This document shows, piece after piece, positions 56,658 to 64,000 of a stretch of DNA of 64,000 nt. Positions within the stretch are counted from its first letter, which is position 1, and each line of letters begins with the position of its first letter. Under the pieces are notes generated by a model. That model was not told the origin of the DNA, searched no databases, and saw only the letters and a list, made by a program, of their open reading frames with translations. The translations under genes were made by a program, and so were the position numbers. The DNA is from Cryptomeria japonica (Eukaryota; Streptophyta; Pinopsida; Cupressales; Cupressaceae): NCBI RefSeq assembly GCF_030272615.1, contig NC_081407.1, positions 99,803,897 to 99,867,896 of the forward strand, written 5' to 3'.

Positions 56658-59456
56658 TTTTGAAAGTTGTTGTTGAAGTTTGGTGAAAATGATTATGAGT
56701 TGGTGATGGAATGAGAGATAAATGTTTGGTGAAGTGTTTAGGATACAAATCTCTAACACTAAAGGTTTGATGTTACCAAAGTCCTTCTATGAATTGCTTG
56801 TTGTGTTTGTTGACAATGTTTGAGATGATAAGGTATAGCAAGGTCTGAGATGTGTTACAGACCAAGCTATCTAGTAATGAGAGGATGCACTCATAGACTA
56901 GTTTTAACCTGCGTAGAAATGCCTCTTAGGATGAGTTTATCCTAGATGTAGAGACACTCTAAAAAGTGATGTGTTGTTTTGATTCAAGCAGTATCTAGAA
57001 AGAAATTTGGACAAGACCTCTTTATGTTTCGAGAGTTGGAATAAATTGATGATGTATGAATGTGAGAATGGATGGAATGTTAACTTCAATAAAAACTTTG
57101 TGTTACAAATGGGATAAATTCTTCCTCTTCTCTTTCGAGGGTTGGTGGTTCTTCCTAAGCTATGTTATATGTAATGCAGATATCTAGAAAGAAGGCAGGG
57201 TTGATTTTGCCTCCCTTGTTTTTATGATAACTCAAAGCTCTATATTGAGTAAAATCTCTATTGTTCAAAGACTCTTGATCAAACTTGTTGGATTTTCCTC
57301 GAAGATATAGACACATATGACGCAAGAAGGCTTTGTGTGAGACAAAAAATTATCTATTGAGACAGAAAAATTTCCTGCTTTTGATGAAAGCCTTTGAGCT
57401 CAATGGTATTTTCTTCAAATTGATATGTTTATGAAGATTCTTCCTTCTCAAAATGTGAAGGATGGTCATATAGTTTGATATCTTGTTTGCACTTTGTTTT
57501 GATTTTTGTCAAATGTTTGGTTTTTGAAATTTTGTGTTGGATGAATACTTGTTTTTGAATTGGTTTTGATTTTCTTTTACAAGAAAATAGAGCAAGCACA
57601 CAAACACAATAATATTGCCTCAAAAGGCACAAATAAGTGTGGGTCTAAATCAACCCAATCTTTGAACTTTTTGACCCCTTTTCAAATGTTTTTGTGTATG
57701 TTTTTCCAAAAGCCTGAAGTCGGCTCAATTTATCACTGGTCTGACACAAAATGAAGACACTTCAAACACATTTGATCCCTAAGGTCAAATGGCCAGTTGC
57801 GATAATTTCAACCCACATCTTGATATTTCTTCAACTTTGGTAGTACATATCTTATGAATCCCATCGTAGCAGGTAAGGATGTGATATACTAAGTCCTGCG
57901 CGAGCATAATAGATAGATGATCCCTATGATGGGGGAGTCACCACTTTTATCAAGCTACAAGTAGTCTTTCAAAAAGCCTTGTTTTTAATCAAGGAAATAT
58001 GTATGGTGAGTATCTTGGGAGAAAAACCATCTATGATCTTGCACTGAATTTATCACAAATATCCTCAATCAACAGAACGGGTGGGTTTCTATATAAATAG
58101 GTATCTAGTAATTTTCGATGTTTTTGGACATAAGTTCATTCTGCAGTGACTCACTTAAGAGCCTTGTAACTTGTGGTGGGGCCCATATGTCCTTTCGAAA
58201 AGTTACATTGTAGGAACAACTATACCCAAGGCTACAACTTTCGCTCACACCTGATTTCTATAGCGGCTCGAAGGATTTACTACGCAAGGTCGTTCCCAAG
58301 AGTGATGTGTCTCTTGGCAGGCCTCTCTTAAAAAGATAAAATTTTGAGTGTTACTAGCACTTTTCTCTTGCACCTAGGACCACGAAAGCTAAGGGAGAGG
58401 ATAGTATGCATTAGAAGTAGGACCACTCGACAAACTTTGCACAAGTGTGCCAATCACCAAAAATACTTGTTCTTTTTAACTGATTTTCATTGTAATGTGA
58501 TCTAACTATTTGGAGATGTTGCTCCAACAATCATGGTGTTCCTTTTAACTTCAAAGGCAAAATGTTTTGTAGTCTAAGAATTTGAAATCTTGGTCAACTG
58601 AATTGAGAACACGTTCTTGCTTGAAGTAAAAATCGCTTTGAACTTGAAGGAAAAATGGTTTGTTATTTTTAAACTTTGCCCAAAATGAAGTGTGGATTGT
58701 GATTTCTTTTAAGTTTGATGCAAGAAATAAAATTTGTGTTGTTGATTTTAAGCACCAAAATAAAGATTTTGCTCCTATCTTGCAAAAAAAGAAATTTTGT
58801 TGGGTTTTGAAATTGTGGTTCTTTTTACCTTTGACAAATGAGATTCTTTTTATGAGCCCGAACAAAATGTGTAATTCATTTTTATACCCAAAAAGAAATG
58901 TGAAGTTTTTTAAACTAAAATAAAAAGTGAATTCATTTTTAAGCCAACTTTGAAAAAGCTAGTAAAAAAAGTAAATCTACTTCCTAATCTAATTTAAAAA
59001 CTTACACAAAGAGATAAACAGTTAGCAACAATGATTATGGTGGGCTTCTACAAGCTTAAATCCTGATTTTTTGGTTACAAAAAGTCTTTTTTTACAACTC
59101 TCTTTTACAATAGCACTACTCTGTGTGAAAAAAAAAGTGCTATTTAACCTGAAAGTGCTAATTAACAATCAAAAGCGCCAAAAGAAGTGCAAACGTGCTA
59201 AAAGAACTATGTCAAATAGAATTAATTTTGTCAAACAGAGAGCTGAAAGCGCTAAAATGGGAACAATATCGCTAAAAGAAAGACAATAGCACCAGTTGAG
59301 CGACAATAGTGCTATTATTAGGAACAATAGCGCTAAAGTACCCACTTTCGAAGGTGCTAAAGTGCGAATGAAGGCGCTAAAGCGTGACTTGTGTGTCATT
59401 TAAAACATGCAAAAGTTAGTAGTTTTCAAAAAAAGATATCGGGAGGTTGCGTCTTC
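56658..59456 (-). other. Tat 5' leader, 2.8 kb
   Basis: No conserved ORF is seen. Tat and Ogre elements commonly have a long region before gag, sometimes with an extra ORF; none is readable here. The part nearest the primer site holds a cluster of short GCGCTAAA-like motifs, listed separately. Confidence 0.6.
59148..59390. repeat. Cluster of about ten GCGCTAAA-like motifs
   Basis: Variants of (G/A)(G/T/C)GCTAAA occur about every 15-30 bases, for example AAAGCGCTAAAATGG, ATATCGCTAAAAG, AATAGCGCTAAAGTA, AAGGTGCTAAAGTG and AAGGCGCTAAAGCG. They lie about 70-310 bases downstream of the primer site on the - (sense) strand. Confidence 0.75.
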
Positions 59457-59476
59457 GATTCACGTCGAGTTCACCA
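59457..59476 (-). other. Tat primer-binding site
   Basis: On the - strand TGGTGAACTCGACGTGAATC lies two bases after the 5' LTR. An almost identical site follows the LTR at the right edge of the window. It begins TGG, as required to pair with tRNA CCA; I could not identify the tRNA. Confidence 0.8.
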
Positions 59477-59478
59477 AA

Positions 59479-61162
59479 TGATGCTCTACAAAAAGGATGG
59501 TTAGGATAACAAACACCAACAAACAGGAAGAAACAAGTATTAGTATTAGAAAATCATAAATCAAACACTACCCTAAGCAAGCATATCAAGAGAGACACTA
59601 AAAGCAAAATAGAACATTTAACAAAGAAAATAAATTCAACAAGGCATCTCCAAATGCCTTCCACCATGCTTGTAGCTTCTCCTCCCAAATGAGTGTAGCT
59701 CTCAGTAGCTTTTTGCACTATTCTGGATGTCTTATGGAGGTTCAAGATTGTAAATGCTTTAAAACAATGCAAATGCAAGTGTAAAACAAACTAAAAATGA
59801 GATATTGTGTAATCAACTAAGATTAAGTTTAGCCCAAAATGACAATGTGAGATGATTATGCTAAATGCTCTCTAAAATTCACTATAAGTTAGATGCCTAT
59901 AGAACATTTTTCAAGTTCCCAAATGAGTGTATCTCTCAGTAGCTTTTTGCACTATTCTGGATGTATTATGGAGGTTCAAGATTGTAAATGCTTTAAAACC
60001 ATGCAAATGCAAATGTAAAACAAACTAAATATGAGATATTATGTAATTAACTACGATTAAGTTTAGCCCAAAATGACAATGTGAGATGATTATGCTAAAT
60101 GCTCTCTAAAACTCACTATAAGTTAGATGCATACAAGTTTTCAGGATCTGGATTATGAAGAAATGAGCTCTATTTATAGGTAAAATGGAGAAATGGAGGG
60201 TTGAAATTGAGTAATCTCATCAAGGGTCATGATTGATGGGTTTATGATCCATGTGAGGGCTTTCAATCCAATCCTAGGATGACAAATGTCAACAAGAGAT
60301 GTGTTGAGAGGAGAGTGAATAAGCATTAAATGTTTGACATGACTTGAGGGTTAACTTGGGAGGTAAGGTTAATGTTGAGTTGAGTGAATAAATTCATTAT
60401 TCAAGGAATAATGCCTTTATCCAATGGATAAACTCTTGTGCAAAAGTTAGTGAGGATAACCATGGTCAAATCAATAAATGCTTGAAGAGACCCATGAGTC
60501 AAATGAGGCTTGAGTTAGAGGTAAAGTCTCTAACCATGGGGGCAAATGGATTTAACCATAAATGGTTATGTAAGAGCCATTAATGGTCATGTAAGAGCCA
60601 TCAATGGTTTGGAAGGCTTTAGGGGTTAGCTTGTTGAACACATAAAGCATTAAATGCTTTTCAAAGACTTTGGAGGCTTTGAGAAGTGACTTCAAGTTGT
60701 TTAGGAATGTGACAATATTTAGGGGATGGATTAGGCTAATTAGGAATGATTAGAAAGTGGTTAGAAGGGTCTAGAAGGGGATTTAGGATTGCAAGTGGGT
60801 TTGGTGGGTGAGGGAAAATAGGATTTAAATTAAAATAAAATTAATTTATTTCAACTTGTGGTTTGCAACTTGCATTTGTAGGAGAATGCAAGTGGGGGGG
60901 ATTTTTAAATAAACGTTTTATTTATTTATTTAAAAGAGGAAAGGGGATTAAATTAAATAAATAGGATTTATTCATTTAATTGATTGTGAATTTGGTGTAA
61001 TGAATTAATTAAAATAAATTAAATAATTTATTTAATTAATAGGAGAATGGTTGAGGATGAATTAATTAAATGCTAATTTAATTAACTGTTGGCTAGTGGA
61101 TTTATTAATCAAATAAATAGTAAATATTCATTTAATTAAATGGACAAATTTATTTGACTACA
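59479..61162 (-). repeat. Tat 5' LTR
   Basis: This 1,684-bp LTR starts TGTAGTCAAATAAATTT on the - strand and ends in GAGCATCA before the primer site. It has the same internal doubling (offset 234 bp, 59,683 and 59,917) as the 3' LTR at 45,599-47,281. It differs from that LTR by a few substitutions per hundred bases. Confidence 0.92.
60171..60179 (-). promoter_or_regulatory. TATA box of Tat 5' LTR
   Basis: CTATAAATA followed by GAGCTC on the - strand, conserved in all five copies of this LTR family in the window. It is the likely promoter core for element transcription. Confidence 0.65.
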
Positions 61163-61205
61163 ATTATTAATTGTCGTCAATTGGTAGTATATTTAGTCAT
61201 TTTTA
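61163..61205 (+). mobile_element. CACTAG-ended MITE-like repeat, copy 2, right part
   Basis: It begins with the right target duplication ATTAT and continues copy 2 of the repeat (TAATTGTCGTCAATTGGTAG). It matches copy 1 until about 61,205, where similarity ends without a clear CTAGTG terminus. Confidence 0.65.
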
Positions 61206-61436
61206 TTCACTTCTGCCCATTGGTAGTATATTTAGTTATATTTTCATTATATTTTTATTCATCGATTTTCATTAAATTTAGAGTTAAAAAAAACTAGTTG
61301 AATATGAAATTATATTTATATGCATATGGATGTTTATACTGTCAAAATCATAGGTAAATTTATAGAATATATATGTTTATCTGTTGCAAGTAAATGAAAG
61401 AAATAGTCATTTCAATCTTGTCATTGTGTGTGTGTA

Positions 61437-61513
61437 TATATTATAATATATATAATATAATATATATTATATTATAATATATTATAATATATATAATATA
61501 ATATATATTATTT
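61437..61513. repeat. TATAATATA-type AT repeat
   Basis: About 77 bp of alternating ATAT and TATAATATA units, self-complementary throughout. Confidence 0.9.
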
Positions 61514-61555
61514 GTTTTAAACGAATTTAAAAAATTAAAATTAAAATTTTTAGAG

Positions 61556-61740
61556 CCATGGGTTGCAACCCCAAGGGGCCGCAACACCCACAGTCTATGG
61601 GTGTTGTGACCTCCATGGAGGCTACAACACCCACAACCATGGGGGCTACATCCTCCATTAAGGTCACAACACCCACAGTCATACGGGGTCATTGGTCCTC
61701 ACAACACGGCCGAAAAGGGGGGAGGGAGATTTCGAACCCC
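61556..61740. repeat. GC-rich block with CAACACCCACA repeats and a palindrome
   Basis: CAACACCCACA occurs three times, near 61,582, 61,625 and 61,668. The stretch 61,599-61,631 is a near-perfect palindrome: GGGTGTTGT..CCTCC against GGAGG..ACAACACCC. Similar GC-rich palindromic sequence follows the (TA)n tract at 10,694-10,794. Confidence 0.75.
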
Positions 61741-61809
61741 TCCCTCTAAAACAAAACATATAAATCGTGCACATTGAAAAGAACAAAACCCTATAAAATT
61801 CTCATAGTT

Positions 61810-62118
61810 TCCACTCTTTCTATGAGATATTTGCCAAAAAAAAAAGAAGGAAAAATGCATTAGAGCAAGTGTTATCTCTACGAAAACAAGAGGGAAATAA
61901 AAGAAAATCAATCACGACAATGGCTTCCATGGAGGAGGCTAGAGTTACAATTTTCATGGCCACCACTCTTTCCTAATCCACCACTAAGGTATTTGCAAAA
62001 GAAACAAGGAAAAGATGCATTAGATCAAGGGTTATCTCTATGAAAACAAGAGGGAAAGAAAAGAAAATTAACCTGCAACGTCAATGACTTCCATGGAGGA
62101 GGCTATGGTTAGAGAGCT
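61810..62118. repeat. Tandem duplication, about 150-bp period
   Basis: Two copies share CCACTCTTTC, GCATTAGA.CAAG, GTTATCTCTA, GAAAACAAGAGGGAAA and CTTCCATGGAGGAGGCTA, with small indels. The copies are about 61,810-61,960 and 61,961-62,118. Confidence 0.75.
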
Positions 62119-62308
62119 TGAGCAAATGTGGAAATGAGAGAATAGGATTAGAAATTATTTTCTTTCCATCATAATAGAAGTTAGGGTTTTTCATTGAGCC
62201 CTAAGATCCAATGACATAGATTAAAATAATCCAATGGATGAGATTCATTGTTGGAAGTATTTTTGAATGGGGAGAAATTATTTAGGTTTCATTTATTTGA
62301 GCCAATTG

Positions 62309-63975
62309 TGTAGTGTCATAAATTGTACACCCTTGCTAGGGTGGTACAATTTCATACTTAGGTTAGCACCCACCTTAGTGTGTTTTGCATCTTGTATTTC
62401 TCATTCCCCTTTAAGCATTTAATTAATTAATTTAATTAAAATTAAGGTCATGTTTCATCACTTTACACATTACAAAGTTGGGCCCTTTACCCTAAGTGTG
62501 CCCCTTTTCATATTATTCCTCCAATGAATTATTTAATCATAAACCCTAATTATGTCTTATTTTGACCGTTTAGGCCCGATTTCGCATATCAAAACATCTT
62601 GAAATTAGTTGTAACTTTGGGATGCGCTCTAATATCATCATATCTAACAGTCCTAAAAATTTGGTGAAAAGTTGGTCGGATTGTGGTAGGAATGCACATG
62701 GTCCATGACATTTTTCTTGAAATTTTGGGAGCACAATCCTATGATATGATAATACTTAACCCCAAAATATCAACAGGAAATTCAAATCCTAGGTCGGCCT
62801 AAACATTAAATTAAGATCTAGAGTTTCATACTTAAGAGCTCTCTTTCTTCATTTGAAGGGATCTTCTTCTAAGAATCTAAGAGCAGGTTTTTGGAGTATT
62901 AGGGCCTTCTTTGCAGTGAAAGAGTAGATCTTTGAAGTCTTCAACAACATCCAAAATTCATCCATCAAACATTCATCAAGCATCATTTCATCAATTGGGG
63001 GCTTTTGAAGATCTAGAAGAACAATAGGAGATCACTGACTGACGATTGGCTTGTACCTCTCCCTTGGGGTTGGGTATGGTTTCATTTTGTTTTCAGATCT
63101 TTGCATAAGCTTCATTTTGATTTATATTCATGCTTTAGATCACTTTGCATTATAGATTTAGAGATTTTACTTTGTCAATTATAAGCAATTAAGGCTTACT
63201 CTTTAGGTTTGCTCTAGGTTGTTTACTTTCATTCTTAGAATCTCGCATATACACAAGATTCTTGCACACACATTTTCAGTACGTTATCGGCTATTCATGG
63301 AGGTGGAAATCACCAACACGGGGGTTTGACTATGGCAAAACCCTATATAGCCACCCCAAACCTTCCCTTTTCAGATTGTAGGTGCAGAAACAAGAATCTG
63401 GAAGAAGGTACAGATCTGGAACATGCATCTACATCACTCAAAAACTTTAGAAGTGCAGGAAACCTGTCAAGGACATGGGCGTGGCTCCATGGTCCTAACT
63501 AGGATAGGGGCGTGGTGCCCTGGTCCTGCCCTCTGTCAGCAGGACTTGGCAGAACAACAACTCACAAGTCTCATAATCCCTCCTCTCAGTTGTAGCTCTA
63601 GAATTGCAGAATCAGGATAGTGGCATGGCACCCTAGGCTCTGACATTTCTGCTTAGATTTTAGACACAGGTGCACCTCTTATTTTTCCTTTTGATCTATA
63701 CTTTTCAACATTGTATCATTTGTTCATTGATCTGCATTCTTAGATTAGGATTTGTTTGGTTACTTGCTTTCTAGGTTAGATTGCGTTTTGCATATTTCCT
63801 CTCTCTCATTTATAGCAAAGGAATAGAAAAACTAAGAGGTAATCCATCACTCTCTCTTTCTCATAAGAAGTAGTTGATGTGCATTACCTCCCTAGGCTCT
63901 TTCGTATTCCATGAGTGTGTATGAGAGTGGGATTATGGTTTCCATACTTAGTCTCACTTTTTCCCCTACACATCA
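62309..63975 (+). repeat. 5' LTR of a second Tat-like element, running off the right edge
   Basis: It starts TGTAGTGTCATAAATTGTAC, related to the TGTAGTCACATAAAT start of the other long LTRs, and ends CTACACATCA directly before a Tat-type primer site. The length of 1,667 bp matches that LTR class. The body sequence is otherwise different, so it is a related family, not another copy. The internal region lies beyond the window. Confidence 0.75.
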
Positions 63976-63976
63976 T

Positions 63977-63996
63977 TGGTGAACCTGACGTGAATC
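63977..63996 (+). other. Primer-binding site of the right-edge element
   Basis: TGGTGAACCTGACGTGAATC is one base after the LTR. It differs from the Tat site at 59,457-59,476 only where one has TC and the other CT in a presumed CCG. Confidence 0.78.
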
Positions 63997-64000
63997 TAAT

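Larger units (their letters stand above)
44321..61162 (-). mobile_element. Tat-lineage Ty3/gypsy retrotransposon with three LTRs
   Basis: The sense strand is -. From 5' to 3': LTR 61,162-59,479, primer site, long leader, gag, protease, linker, RT, RNase H, a second (archaeal-type) RNase H, integrase, 3' region, polypurine tract, LTR 47,281-45,599, then an extra truncated LTR 45,598-44,321. The second RNase H before integrase marks the Tat group. Target duplication ATTAT flanks the outermost ends (44,316-44,320 and 61,163-61,167); none matches at the middle LTR. The total is 16.8 kb. Confidence 0.9.
61206..62308. other. Intergenic sequence with AT tract, palindrome and tandem duplication
   Basis: No gene seen. 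The structures inside are listed separately. Confidence 0.6.

Overview
This window looks like nuclear DNA of a large-genome seed plant, most likely a gymnosperm. That is an inference from its content: AT-rich sequence, almost no host genes, and old, mutually nested LTR retrotransposons carrying many transition-type stop codons. No host gene with a complete reading frame is visible. The lineage call is not certain.

Left part (1-13,078). An AT-rich flank with a (TA)n tract and a 406-bp tandem duplication precedes a full-length Ty1/copia element on the + strand (1187-9412; TG...CA LTRs, target duplication AAAAT, iMet-type primer site, polypurine tract). Its gag-pol is broken by stops and frameshifts, and a 1.47-kb solo LTR sits inside its RNase H. 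A 3.7-kb stretch with microsatellites and GC-rich palindromes follows.

Middle (13,079-35,607). A second copia element has been split into three pieces (13,079-16,280; 28,021-28,082; 34,319-34,492). The first gap holds an Athila-like Ty3/gypsy element (16,281-28,020; target duplication CCTAC) with gag, pol and a third ORF; a 993-bp non-autonomous DNA transposon lies in its pol. The second gap holds a 6.2-kb insertion of unknown class. It has a GC-rich segment with four related hairpins and one 1,203-codon reading frame whose only three internal stops are all TAG. A truncated gypsy LTR ends this nest.

Middle right (35,608-44,320). About 4.8 kb has no recognisable gene. Then come a decayed fragment of a nucleotide-sugar transporter gene (TPT/DMT family), an isolated exon-like segment, a tRNA-Val(UAC)-like sequence of organelle/bacterial type, and two inverted copies of a CACTAG-ended repeat around a gypsy gag fragment.

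Right part (44,321-61,162). A Tat-lineage Ty3/gypsy element on the - strand has 1.68-kb LTRs, gag, protease, RT, two RNase H domains and integrase. It has three LTRs instead of two, and only the outermost pair of ends shares a target duplication (ATTAT). This fits a nested insertion followed by LTR-LTR recombination. The last 2.8 kb contains an AT tract, palindromes, a tandem duplication, and the 5' LTR and primer site of a related element that runs off the right edge.

Nearly all coding sequence here belongs to selfish elements, and none of the recognised pol genes is intact. The two gypsy RTs and two of the integrases have lost catalytic acidic residues. Many stops read as CAG to TAG or CGA to TGA, as expected from deamination of methylated cytosine in silenced plant repeats.
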